Source: Stereocaulon alpinum (taxonomy: Eukaryota; Ascomycota; Lecanoromycetes; Lecanorales; Stereocaulaceae). From it: a stretch of 64,000 bases of DNA. Numbering within the stretch: position 1 is the stretch's first letter; each line of letters opens with the position of its first letter. The stretch is taken from assembly GCA_018257865.1 (NCBI GenBank), contig JAEUBA010000009.1, positions 434,001 to 498,000 on the forward strand. Reading direction: 5' to 3'. A program made the translations under genes and the position numbers. Shown here one piece after another: positions 1 through 10,184 of this stretch. The notes beneath the pieces are model-generated. The model saw only the letters and a list, made by a program, of their open reading frames with translations. It searched no databases and had not been told where the DNA came from.

Positions 1-689
1 CTGGAGGATAGCGTTGGGGGAACTGGGGAAGATAGCATTAGGGCTTGGTGGGCTAGAAATGGACTGAACCTCGGTGTTGGGACGAGTGAGTGGATGAAGG
101 TCAAGACCTTATGATTCCATTGATTCGAGGTCGAAATTGTGATTCGACTAGTGGCATGCTGCTCGGTCATCAAGGGTCGAGGTGAATTTGCAGTGGGGTC
201 AGGTCGAAATTGGGGCTGTTTTATGGTATTTTGGCCACCCAGCTTAGATCTATAGAGATAGCGTACATAGCATACGTAACAGCAACCAAGCTCATTGTTG
301 TCCTCCGATAGGGCAGTTTTCTTCCCGTATAATATGTGTGATATAATTTCTGGAGAATTGTAGGGTTGCTTGTAAATAGACGCCAAGAAGCTTAGGGTGG
401 TGGTTGCCAGGCTCGGAAGCGAGCATCAACAATCAATGCGCGGCTACCCCGAACCATCTGTTTCCCTCATTCTGAGAGGTCCTCACCCAACCACAATCAA
501 TATACACAACCTCACACTCTTTTACGAGGTCCAGAAGCTGCAATTGCCTTTGGTACAGCTTCTGCTTTCATTATGGTATCCTTATGAGAAGTTCCTCACC
601 TGCGGGGGACGTGAAGCAAGTCGCGTTGAGGGTGATCACAACAGCCCTTCTACCTGCCCCAACATCGAGGGCGCCTAGCATTCTTACGT
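1..689. other. intergenic, left edge
   Basis: No convincing gene is seen. A 93-codon open frame from position 397 begins with GTG, has no recognisable domain and lies just upstream of dbf4, so it is more likely promoter and leader DNA. A gene entering from the left cannot be excluded. Confidence 0.5.
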
Positions 690-2873
690 ATGGCAGCAGT
701 ATCCCTATCACCTGCACCTGTCAGACTCGGAGACATGACAGGCAGAAGAGTGCCGCTTAGCAATGTCCCCAATGCTGCCAATTCGCCTTTTCGTGCTGTA
801 GCCGCCGCTGCTTCGAAGCGCTCAAGAGAGCAACTTGAAGCTCAAGAGGACCTCTCATATGAATACCAACCGCACCCTAAGAGGCAGGCGCTGCAAGAGG
901 CGCGGACGAATCTACGGGTCTCTCCGAGAAAACAGGCTCTACAGTCTGCAGAAGGTCGAATATTCAATAGGCGAACTGCCAATGCCACGCCAACTGCCTT
1001 CGAACGGAAACTATTAGCAGCAAGAGGGGAGAGGTCCCAACAACGGGTGGAAAGACAAGAAAAGGCATCCAATGAGGCTCTCGACACTGTCAGACAATGG
1101 CAGCGACACTACAAGAAGTCCTTTCCCGGATTTGTCTTCTACTTTGAGAGCGTACCAGAGGATGTTCGCGTCAGATGCTCAAGATGGGTTCGATCACTTG
1201 GAGCAGTAAGTTTGCAGCCTATTTTGCCACTCTAAATCTTGACTAAAATTTCGTTTGTGCAGAGAGAGGAGAAGTTCTTCTCCAAAGAAGTAACCCATGT
1301 TGTTACATCACGTCCGATTCCCCTGGACAACGACTCTAGGGATGCAACGGACCTAGTCACGCCATCATCTACTTCTACGAGCTTACAAAGCATAGCACAG
1401 CCTCGTACCATTAACCCATCTCTCCTAGATCGACAGCAAGAGTCATTCCAATCCAAGAGTAGGTTTACCTTTGAAGCGCCTGTCAGCAAAAAAATCCAAC
1501 CTAGTGGTATTCATGATGTCGACCCAAGAAAATCGAACGCTAGCAATACCGACATATTGCATAGGGCGAAGGAGATGGGCATGAAGATATGGCATCTGGA
1601 GAAGTTGCAACGAATAATGAACACAATGTCTAATATCCCAAATGATACTCAAACATTCGCCGGGAACAACACGCGTTCCAGGGCAGCAAATGCCGCCGGC
1701 AAAGGCGACAGGGAGGCTGACTTGTCTCATATGTTACGGAACGAACGCCTCAATGGACCATCAGACCGGGATACTACCATCGCCCTTAGTGAGCTGATAC
1801 CGTTCAAGGGAAGTTATATTTACATTCGAGATATAGACGAAAAATCGAAGCCGATCATGGTCAGAGATTATCCTAGACCAGGGCCTGACGAGCCAGGAGA
1901 GTGGCCTCAGTTCCACAGTGTGGGTCTAGGAAAGTGTCCTTTTGTCGAGGACTCAGCCAGCCGGGCAGAACACCTAGCTCGGGAAGAAGCACGGCGTGCA
2001 AAGGAAAGCGCAGCATCTCGAGAAGCTCCACGCACTCGTGCAGCAACGATCAGAGAGGTCGCTGAGGCCGAGTCAGCAAGGTCCGTTCCACAGAGACGAT
2101 CCTTAGAGGAGGCCAGAGACGCAGGCAACGCTCCAGCGCCTCCATCAGCCGTTATGCCTATTACAGCATTCTGTCCGCCGCCGCCAGCGACCACAGCAAG
2201 TCCAGGAAGTCCAGCGAAGGTAACCAGGGACGCCGTAATCCCCCCGCGCCCAAAGCTGTTTGGAGGCGAGCCTGCTGCGTCAGGAATGCAACCATCGAAC
2301 ATTACCTCCGCAATACGATCCCAGATGATCTCGTCAACAGCAGCACAGCCAGGTGCCAAAGCTGGTACAAGCAGAGAGGTCCATGGACTTAAGCGGAAGG
2401 TGCTCGAAAAGAATAGTGGCCCGGCCTTGATTAACATCCATACGAGGCAAAAGTCGATTGACCCAGCCGGCAATGGTCGCGCTGAACGCAGTATTCCAGC
2501 TGCTAGACAGACAAGAAGACAAGCCCAGGAGACGTTAATACACATCGATGAAGAGTCGACTCAATCCGAGGAGGCAGAGGATGTCTGGATAGCTGAGGAC
2601 GTACGCAGTAGAAGGCATCAGCAAAGGAAGATCTTGGAGAAGAAAGACCCAAAGCCTGGTTACTGTGAGAATTGCCGAGAAAAATATGACGATTTTGATG
2701 ATGTGAGTCTTTTGGGTTCCTTGTCTCTTAACATGACTGATGGCGTAATCCAGCACATCGTTGGTCGCAAACATCGTAAATTCGCTCTTACGCCTGAAAA
2801 CTGGAAGGACCTTGACCAGCTGCTCCGCCAGCTCGGAAGACGACTCAAAGAACCGGACTCCGACGGCTTCTGA
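690..2873 (+). CDS. dbf4: Dbf4-type regulatory subunit of the Cdc7 kinase (DDK)
   Basis: This is the regulatory subunit that binds Cdc7 kinase and directs it to MCM helicase at replication origins (Dbf4/Dfp1; NimO in Aspergillus). Exons are 690-1205, 1263-2702 and 2754-2873, giving 691 residues. The first splice joins a BRCT-like motif N (about residues 150-190: a GFVFYFESV segment and WVRSLGA, then KFFSKEVTHVV). Motif M is around residues 345-400 (LIPFKGSYIYIRD, WPQFH). The last splice creates the C-terminal Dbf4 zinc finger C640-x2-C643-x9-H653-x5-H659. The 51-nt second intron has length 3n and no stop, so unspliced reading stays open but breaks the finger spacing. The linker between motif M and the finger is rich in Ala, Ser and Arg and low in complexity, as is usual for the family. 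Identity follows from the combination of the three motifs. Confidence 0.9.
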
Positions 2874-3554
2874 ACGTCCGTCACCCTTCCCTTTACGAAT
2901 ATACTCCCATCCGCTCAGCATATGTTCAATTACACACAGTATCTCGACCGTTCATCCCCGGGCCTAGTGGGTCTTGGAGCTTTCCTACCTCCGTCACTCT
3001 GTCCCGGCGGCCTGGCATCTTGTACAGTCACATGGCATTAAGAAAGCGTTGCTTCCTCTGCTTACCATACCATTCTGCATTGCGGTGGCCCATAGCATCT
3101 GCACCGTGGCGAGCGAGAGCCTTTGTGTATATATTTGACCTGCATCTACACGGCGCCTTTCTTTTTGGCATGTACGCGGTCTCTTTACTTGGAGCAGTGG
3201 AAATAAAGTAAAGTAGATGAGTCAATTGATATGCTGTCCGAACATGGCTATGGGCCCAGCATGTCTTCGTTTCAGTAGATTCGCCTTGGTGCAGCTCCGA
3301 CTATTCATGCTACTCCATCGAGTGCGATTTTATGATCTTGACAAATGCACAGCCAGCTTTACGTCTATCAAGTTTAGTATTACCATCGCGACCGGAGCCC
3401 CAAGAGTAAAATGTAAAATATCGGAGTCTCCATTGTAGCTTTGGCTAAAAGCACATAAATTCCCTCGCGTTACAGCGTTACAGTCACTACATTGAAAATT
3501 CCGAAACCATTCTACACTGCGGTCGTCACAGGTCGATCCCAGTCGAACCACCAA
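2874..3554. other. intergenic between convergent genes
   Basis: This holds the 3' flank of dbf4 and of the small minus-strand gene that ends at 3555. Short open frames on both strands (around 3020-3440) overlap each other, start with non-ATG codons or lack any protein-like pattern. I see nothing further. Confidence 0.5.
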
Positions 3555-3960
3555 TCAATAGACTTTTATCTCCACGCCCTCCCCAACAACCCACTTCTCA
3601 TCATAGATAACAGCAGCCGCAAAGCTGGCCTGGAAAATACCAGTCTGCCTATCGAACGATTTCCAAGCGCCAGAATCTTCGATCGTGAAGTTCAATACTA
3701 TGTCCACTCACTCCCCTTCCTTTCGGAAACCGGCCTGCATGGGTAATTAGGGGCGGTAGATGCCCTGAGAGCTAGGGAAAATTCACCATCACACTGTTAC
3801 CGAGACTCGCGATTAGCAGGTTGTGCATGTATGAGTCGGGTTTTTCGCGGCGGTAGAATTCGAGTTTTGGCGCGGAGTTGATGGCGAGGAAGGTATCGAG
3901 GGCTGAGGGTTTCCAGTTGAAGAGAAGGGTGGCGATGACGTCGGCGGCTTTTAATTGTCT
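3555..3960 (-). CDS. small gene or pseudogene with unresolved 5' end, function unknown
   Basis: Two protein-like segments can be joined on the minus strand: 3801 to about 3955 (reading QLKAADVIATLLFNWKP and on to MHNLLIASL) and 3555-3707 (reading DIVLNFTIEDSGAWKSF to EGVEIKVY, stop at 3555-3557). A 93-nt intron with GT-AG ends (3708-3800) puts them in one frame. Upstream, the same frame reads a Pro-rich stretch and LNNNLQRINR, then meets TAA at about 3959-3961. An ATG at 4088-4090 lies in a different frame. No donor/acceptor pair that I can find bypasses the stop, so either the 5' exon is missed or the gene is broken. I do not recognise the family; an NTF2-like fold is only a guess. Confidence 0.35.
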
Positions 3961-4240
3961 TTATCGGTTGATTCGTTGGAGGTTGTTGTTGAGAGGAGGT
4001 GGGGGTGTTGGGGGGTTTGGGGCTGGAGTCGAGATATATTAGTGGATGTAGCTCCTCGCTGTTGTTGTCTGTGGTTTCTGGGGTGGCCATTGTACGAATA
4101 ATGAAAGTTCCGCTGGATGATGTTGGGGAGGGAAGGAGTTGCAGAGTTGAGTGGCGCTGGTAAATACTTGGATGGGGAATGTGTGAAAATGTGAATACGT
4201 TGATAAAGCAACCCAGGCTCGTGTGGTGATCTTAGTCTTC

Positions 4241-5137
4241 CTAATCGGCGATGTTGATTGCACCTTCTGTTCTCCGCCTCTTGATCTGCGCCCGAAGCAA
4301 GACTATGTCCGGATCAATTCCCAGAGCTTTCATCACATCTGAGGCTATAGTGTTTGAATTGTACTGGTGTCCTGGGGCGGATATGACTGGCTCCTCGTAG
4401 TTCACGTCCGAGTCATTTGCTTTTTCGACAAGAACAGGGCGACCGCTCTTGTTCGTTTGCGTTCGCGCTATGACCCCGTGAACGGAGCAGTCATGTAGGT
4501 GTTTCACCGAATTGCCCTCCTCATCGAAGATGTGAACAATGTTCCCTTGAGAAACCATGTTTTCGAAATGATCGTAACGATTACAGTCGCATTTATTGTA
4601 GGGGTCCGAGATTGGTACTAGAGTCTCTGGAGCCGCGCGCTTTCGCTTCTTTGGTTGGGGTTTAGGCTTATTGGCAATCGTCTGGTTGTGCTCTTGTTGC
4701 TTGGGGAGAGTCTCCTCACGGGCTAGCCTCCTTTCCTTCTGAAGCTTCCTATCATTCCTCCGCATCCTCCCCATCATCTCTCCGTTGGAGTACAAGCAGT
4801 CTTTAAAGTGGTATGACGGTTCATTACCATCATGGACCATGCAAGTGGTTCTCCCACGCTCGATCATAGCATCGAAGTCCTCATCGTAGTCACATTTGCA
4901 GTGATCGGAGGTAAGATTAACGATGTTGCTGGTTTTCGGGCGATTCGAGCCGTGAGTGCTGCACTCTGGCAGATGGAATGAAATTGTGGCGTTCTCATGA
5001 CATACGCGAAGATGTTGAGTGTGAGCGTACGCAAAGTGGTCTAGACGGTCGCACCCACATTGTGAGTATGGTGTCCACCCTGGTCCATTGCCCTGGAGAT
5101 CGGCATGAGCCTGCTTCCTCCACAGTGCCCCAGGCAT
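4241..5137 (-). CDS. protein with three C-x-C / H-x3-C-x2-H repeats, unknown function
   Basis: A single-exon, 298-residue protein of no family I recognise. The start is the first in-frame ATG (5135-5137), with A at -3; the open frame extends upstream but has no other ATG. It contains three copies of a roughly 35-residue module: C27-x-C29...D33-x-F35...H55-x3-C59-x2-H62-G; C80-x-C82...D-x-F88-type...H110-x3-C114; and C183-x-C185...D189-x-F191...H213-x3-C217-x2-H220-G. The regular Cys/His spacing suggests metal binding. Between modules 2 and 3 lies a strongly basic stretch with KKRKR (about residues 163-167), a possible nuclear localisation signal. It is divergent from atg12, with 212 bp between the two starts. 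Whether the modules bind zinc, nucleic acid or protein cannot be told from sequence. Confidence 0.7.
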   Translation of the reverse strand: MPGALWRKQAHADLQGNGPGWTPYSQCGCDRLDHFAYAHTQHLRVCHENATISFHLPECSTHGSNRPKTSNIVNLTSDHCKCDYDEDFDAMIERGRTTCMVHDGNEPSYHFKDCLYSNGEMMGRMRRNDRKLQKERRLAREETLPKQQEHNQTIANKPKPQPKKRKRAAPETLVPISDPYNKCDCNRYDHFENMVSQGNIVHIFDEEGNSVKHLHDCSVHGVIARTQTNKSGRPVLVEKANDSDVNYEEPVISAPGHQYNSNTIASDVMKALGIDPDIVLLRAQIKRRRTEGAINIAD

Positions 5138-5349
5138 TGTGGCGATCTGGACAGTGTTGTGAGGGGTTCGAGCAATGGGGTTGTTGCCGAGAAAGCTCGA
5201 CGCGTAGGCGCGCCTGACCGCCGGGTGGTCATTGTGAGATAAATATTCACCAAGGCTTGCCGCGAGTGGCACACCCACCAAGCATTTGGCAACACCGCAA
5301 CCCTACTCTACATGAAGGACTCTATCCTGTCAATCATCAATATCATAAG

Positions 5350-5814
5350 ATGCCACGCTCCCCATCCCGCTCCCCCTCCCCACCAATCCCCGACTCACCC
5401 AACCCTTCAACAACCGCCCTTCCCCTACCCCTCTCCGCCTCGCTAGTCCTCACCTCCCTTCCTCAAGACGCCCACACCGCACTTGCAAAAGCAAGCGCAG
5501 ACGACATAGACGGCATTCCGCCCAAGGTTACCATACGATTCCAAGCCGTAGGCTCGGCTCCACAGCTGACGCAGCGGATATTCAAAGTTAGTTCGGCGAA
5601 CAGATTTGAAAGCGTGGTGGGGTTCTTGACGAAGAAGTTGGCGAAGGTAGCTGGTGGCGGTGGAGGGGAGGGGCCCACCCAAGGAGGAGTATTCTGTTAT
5701 GTGAACAGTGTTTTTGCGCCGGGTTTGGATGAGGGCGTGGGAGGGTTGTGGAGGTGCTTTAAGACTGATGATCAGCTTATCGTTGCCTACTCCATGACGC
5801 CAGCTTTCGGTTGA
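5350..5814 (+). CDS. atg12: ubiquitin-like autophagy protein Atg12
   Basis: Atg12 is a ubiquitin-like modifier that is conjugated to Atg5 and, with Atg16, forms the ligase-like complex that lipidates Atg8 during autophagosome formation. This single-exon gene encodes 154 residues. The N-terminus (about residues 1-45) is Pro/Ser-rich. The ubiquitin fold spans about residues 58-154: KVTIRFQAVGSAPQL, FKVSSANRFESVVGFL, FCYVNSVFAPGLDEGVGGL, and a final SMTPAFG whose C-terminal Gly is the conjugating residue. No C-terminal extension is present, as usual for Atg12. The ATG at 5350 is chosen over an upstream extension of the open frame that lacks an ATG. Confidence 0.93.
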   Translation: MPRSPSRSPSPPIPDSPNPSTTALPLPLSASLVLTSLPQDAHTALAKASADDIDGIPPKVTIRFQAVGSAPQLTQRIFKVSSANRFESVVGFLTKKLAKVAGGGGGEGPTQGGVFCYVNSVFAPGLDEGVGGLWRCFKTDDQLIVAYSMTPAFG

Positions 5815-6124
5815 GCAGGCTCATCATGATTCTACAACCCAGGGATCGCTGCTTAATAAAGCATATGGCGTCTGCAGTACGAAGAGTGCTGGACAGGTTG
5901 GATAGCATGCAAATGGTAAGTACATCTTACGCTGCATCGCTGCCGCGAATGTGTTCATCTATCTAGGTGCTTCGTACGTGTCGTTATGTGAAAGTTGGAA
6001 ATCGTCATGCATGCTCTGTACCAAATGAGGAAACATTCAGGAAATCGCTAAAACGCCATCAAATAACGCAGAATGCAGAAAGCCGACCTTGGGTATAATG
6101 AGAAAGACAGGAATCGACCTGAAG
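5815..6124. other. 3' flanks of atg12 and panB
   Basis: Convergent intergenic segment of 310 bp between the atg12 and panB stop codons. No open frame or element of note is seen; it presumably holds both 3' untranslated regions. Confidence 0.5.
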
Positions 6125-7250
6125 TCAGGCGGGTCTCGAGTTAATGAGATTGTCAAATTCATGCAGCTCTTGATCGGGCATCGGATAGGTATGTTCAGGA
6201 GCAGGGTATGCTCGGCTCTTGACGTCGCCTAGATATCGCTTAGTATGCCGAGATACTGAAAGCTTGAATTTGTAACATACTCTTATAGTTCGAAATAGCT
6301 CTCAGAGACTCACTCCAAACGTCTCCATATTGCTTGACAAACTTGGGAAGGAATCGGCCAGGAGGGAAATTGCCGGACATGTCGACCTGAACCAAGACCT
6401 GGCCAGAGCAGCCGTTTCCAGCACCAATGCCAATCGTTGGGATCCTCAACTTCTTTGTAATGAGACTTGCTACCTCAGCAGGCACAGCTTCGAGGACGAC
6501 AGCGAAACATCCTGCTTCTTGTACGGCCATCGCGTCTTCAAGGACTTTGAGGGCGCCGAGGGTAGTCTTGCCCTGGACCCTGAATCCACCGAGAGTGTTT
6601 TGGCGTTGGGGAGTAAGGCCCACATGACCGACAACGGGGATGCCTGCTCGGACAATACGCTCGATGGTGGGCGCCATCTCCATACCGCCCTCAAGCTTGA
6701 CAGCTTGGACCCGGCCTTCTTTCACAATTCTAATTGCGGAATCGACGGCTTGTTCAGGAGAGATTTCGTAGGAGCCCATGGGTAGATCACCGACCTATGA
6801 TAGGTATAAGTACGTGTCTAACTGTATGCGGACTTGAAGGTGGTGGCATACTGTGAAGGCTCCTTTGGTAGCACGTGCCACACTTCTGCAATGCAATATC
6901 ATTTCCTCAAGCACTACCTCACTTGTATCTTCCATGCCCAATGCAACCATAGCCAGGCTGTCTCCAACGAGGATCATGTCCATCCCAGCAGCGTCGGCGA
7001 CGTGGGCACTCGGGAAGTCATGGGCGGTGATCATAGTAATGGGCTCTTGCTTCTTGTAGAGAGATTGTAGAGTATTGATGGTAGTCTTCTTTCTAGGCGT
7101 TGCGGACGGTGTGCCTAGGGGAGAGTGGGAGCTTTGTCGGGACTGACATGTTGAGATTGCGACCGGGCGCACCACAGGCACTGGTAGCGGTCGACTGGAG
7201 GATAGTATGGTTTTCTGGAGGGTTTGTGGTCGCATGATGCGGTGAGCCAT
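6125..7250 (-). CDS. panB: ketopantoate hydroxymethyltransferase (PanB)
   Basis: 3-methyl-2-oxobutanoate hydroxymethyltransferase, the first committed step of pantothenate/CoA synthesis (methylene-THF plus 2-oxoisovalerate gives ketopantoate). Exons in transcript order are 7250-6852, 6794-6281 and 6228-6125; introns are 57 and 52 nt; 338 residues. The N-terminal ~50 residues are basic and rich in Ser, Thr and Arg, consistent with a mitochondrial presequence. The core holds ITMITAHDFPSAHVAD and MDMILVGDSLAMVALG, the VGDLPMGSYE segment rebuilt by the first splice, GHVGLTPQ and IGIGAGNGCSGQVLV. The second splice restores the family-typical tail (SDVKSRAYPAPEHTYPM). Unspliced, the frame would end prematurely after IQAFSISAY. 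Confidence 0.92.
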
Positions 7251-8065
7251 TGCCTCAACCTGCTTCTTTCGGGGGATTTCGTGATGGTATTGATGAGTCC
7301 AGTAGAGGGAACACTCGTGATGATGACAGAAGATCCATTGTTCTGACGGTGAGTGAGCAGGTTATTAATACTGAAGCCATGATGGTGAGTGCGTTGAAGA
7401 TTTGATACTGGCGATAGAATTTCTTTGAAGCCTGAGCTACGGCCGGCTGTTCGGCGACTTTCTGCTTACGGTTTAGCTTGGCGGTGATCAGGAACGAGTT
7501 CCGTTATGGCCTTGGCAATCATAAAAGTATGTCAGCTCTTGGAGGTGTAACTATGTTATAGAGGATTGAATGGGTATAGGTACGTAGTCGAGATAGTTGT
7601 AGAAAAGTTTGACGTATGGCACCTGCTCAAAGGATCCGAGTTTCAGGCACCCAGAGATGCGGATTGGTCCAAATTGCTGCCGCGATTGCCCGAACCTCAT
7701 GACCACCCCACCGGGTTTGCAATGAATGTCCTTTGTCTTCTGGTGATGGTTCTTCCTGTCAAGTTCCCTTACCTAGTCACGTTTACAAATACTTTCAGAC
7801 AAATTCCACGCCATCCTGTCTAGAGAAGGTGATCAAGACTGACGCCTGCTGAAGCCACGCTACGTTGAACACATAAAGCGACCACTTTACCAGCTCTAAG
7901 AGGAAGGCTTCCGTTCCCGCCCACGCAAGTCCACAGGCTCAGCCTTCACTCCATTTTCCACCGCAATACACACGGCACTCGAGCCAGCGGACTCCGAGAT
8001 ACCAGTGAAGAAGGAATTACAAGCACTTGAGGCCTGCCCACGATCTTGGAAGATCAGGCGGCAGA
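7251..8065. other. divergent upstream region of panB and ubc8
   Basis: 815 bp between the two start codons. An 85-codon open frame on the plus strand (7566-7823) has no recognisable feature and is not called. The segment presumably carries both promoters; no specific site could be assigned. Confidence 0.5.
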
Positions 8066-9127
8066 ATGAGCAGTCCCAAGAGGAGGATCGAGACGGATGT
8101 AAGTGGGACTACATGAGATGGCAATCCAGACAAGAGATGAGGGTAGACTAATGCAGTACTTCCATGCTGGATGTAGGTAATGAAGTGAGTCGCCCTAGCC
8201 GTTGAGAACTGCCAAGACCTTGTACTGACTGTTGAATCCAGGATGTACGCAAGACCCACCATATGGAGGGCCACTCGGAGACGAAACTTGAGGGTAGCTT
8301 CCTAGAGACTGATGCAGCATTGCAGGTTGATGAGTGATTATGAGGTGACACTGGTCAATGACAATAGTAAGCGGCTGCCTGGATCTCAACGTTATTTTTG
8401 ACTAGCAGTACTGACTGGTTAATAGTGTATGTCTGGTTTAATGCAGTGTCAGTCTAGAAGAGCTCTGCTAACCACTCAATGCTCTCTAGGCAAGAATTCT
8501 ACGTTCGGTTCAAAGGGCCCGAAGAGAGTACGTTGGGGACTAGCATGTGGTTGATTCGATTGGATCCCGGCTTATGGTTTCTTGCACAGCACCATTCAAG
8601 GGTGGCCTTTGGAAAGTGCACGTAGAGCTTCCAGATCAGTACCCATACAAGAGTCCCAGCATAGGCTTCGTCAACCGCATCTTCCACCCAAATATCGATG
8701 AGATGTATGTCTGTGTCTCATACTCAAAAAAAAGAAATACTGATGTTCAAAGCTCTGGGTCCGTCTGTCTCGATGTCATAAATCAGACGTGGTCGCCGAT
8801 GTTCGACATGATCAACATATTTGAGGTTTTCCTACCTCAGCTTCTACGGTATCCCAACCCAACAGATCCTCTCAATGGTGAAGCTGCTGCTTTATTGATG
8901 CGAGATCCAAAAACGTACGAGACAAAGGTCAAAGGTACGTTGACGCTCAGTAATGCATCTAGTACATGCTTGCAACTTACAACGTACCGGCAGAATACGT
9001 CTCGAAGTACGCTACCAAAGATGCAGCAGACGAGGCCGGGGATGAGGAAGATGAAGAGAGTGAGATGAGCTCAGTAGGCGACTTTGGCTCTGACGATGAA
9101 GAGCCCGCAGGGCAAATGGAGGTTTAA
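8066..9127 (+). CDS. ubc8: ubiquitin-conjugating enzyme E2 Ubc8/UBE2H, with microexons
   Basis: E2 enzyme of the Ubc8/UBE2H family; in yeast it works with the GID ligase in regulated degradation of gluconeogenic enzymes. Nine exons: 8066-8098, 8177-8184, 8242-8244, 8326-8366, 8426, 8490-8527, 8590-8704, 8753-8934 and 8994-9127, giving 184 residues. Translation rebuilds the conserved start (MSSPKRRIETD, VMKMLMSDYEVTLVND, NMQEFYVRFKGPEETPF), the E2 core (VELPDQYPYKSPSIGF, HPNIDEISGSVCLDV with catalytic Cys85) and an acidic tail. Getting these residues in frame requires exons of 8, 3 and 1 nt. Each microexon is flanked by its own AG acceptor and GT donor, and each intron is 48-81 nt with a CTRAY-like branch site. 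No other combination of splice sites I tried yields the family sequence. Confidence 0.88.
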
Positions 9128-9839
9128 GCATCTACCTCGCCAACTTTACAAGTACATAGCTGTGTATATCTGTTGAAAGGCATTCAATATGGAAGAACAT
9201 TCTGGATAGCGAGATTGGAGTTGCGGATTCCGGGGAAAGTACAAATTCCAAGCATGCAGCATTTGTGGGAGTAATACTTTGTTCATATCACATGAGATGG
9301 AGTAGACCGATGGATAAGACTCATTGCCTTCCTGTCAGCCACCATTTCCTTTTCATGTGGTGTATGCTGGCTCTTTGATGTCCAGCTTGCCAAGCATCTC
9401 AAATCTAAGGTCCATTCTTAGCGTGAGCTTCACAATACTCTTGGTTGCCATCTTCAGGGGACCTATCTCTTGCTCGTCGTCACTGGCGCTATGGGATTGT
9501 TCTCCATATTCCTCTTCTCCGGAGACGCTCCAATCTTGGTGCTGTCAATCGCATCTCCACTACTGCTCTGAGCTATTGCATATTGTTGCGGCTTTACTGG
9601 GTGCACAATCATCGACAGTCTTTGTGCTCTTGGCGTTCCTCCCTGGACCCTTGTGTACAAGACCGACTTATTCGAATTAATTTTGATCTAGCGCTTAACA
9701 GTCTAGTGATTAGACTCAAATTCTCTCCCAAGACTCTATGCAAGTGATGAGCTTAATGCGGCATAGAGGATCTTCCCCCATTCATAGGAGCGAACCGTTT
9801 GAAGAAGCGGTCCGTATCCTTTGCTTGGAGCGATCGAGC
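9128..9839. other. intergenic with possible gene remnant
   Basis: On the minus strand, about 9361-9530 reads like protein in one frame (acidic EEEYGEQSHSASDDEQEIG, then KMATKSIVKLTLRMDL, stop near 9358). Upstream the plausible frame shifts and no start or clean splice is found. This may be a decayed gene or chance; it is not called as a CDS. Plus-strand frames here are its complement. Confidence 0.3.
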
Positions 9840-10184
9840 CTAGACATAACTATTTTGATATGGATGGAAAGACGATTGTGAGATACAGTAGGATTGGGGG
9901 TACTTGTACTCGTCGCGCTGGTAACATACTTCTTGAGTATGGCAGCATCCTTGACGGTTCTCGAATTGATGTATTAGCTTAACGTCAGAATCTAGTTGAG
10001 TACTAGACCTGGATTTCTGGCTCATTCTAAGAAGTTTATAAGTCTTCATGCAATCCTCAATCGTGAGTTGACAAGACACTGGCAATGGATGATGCGGATA
10101 GCTTGCGCTCGGGATCAGCGAAGGCATGAAACAAGACATTGTCAAGATGAAGTTGCACACTTGTAAACTACCCGAGGAAGCCAT
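9840..10184 (-). CDS. possible small secreted cysteine-containing protein
   Basis: Open frame of 114 residues from the ATG at 10182-10184. The first ~27 residues look like a secretion signal: a short polar start, a hydrophobic run (NFILTMSCFMPSLIPSAS), then polar sequence. The predicted mature part carries six cysteines (SCQ, DCM, GCC, VCY, YCI), an even number compatible with disulfides, plus many Tyr, Gln and Ser residues near the end. No family is recognised. It could be an effector-like small secreted protein or an accidental frame; it lies divergent from the SNF2 gene, 317 bp away. No intron is needed. Confidence 0.35.
   Translation of the reverse strand: MASSGSLQVCNFILTMSCFMPSLIPSASYPHHPLPVSCQLTIEDCMKTYKLLRMSQKSRSSTQLDSDVKLIHQFENRQGCCHTQEVCYQRDEYKYPQSYCISQSSFHPYQNSYV

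Noticed and set aside
7566..7823. 85-codon plus-strand frame upstream of ubc8
   Set aside because: No domain, no clear promoter, and composition typical of chance reading in intergenic DNA.
9324..9747. Plus-strand frames of 118 and 100 codons
   Set aside because: They overlap each other and are antisense to a more protein-like, but broken, minus-strand reading; neither has a credible start or homology pattern.
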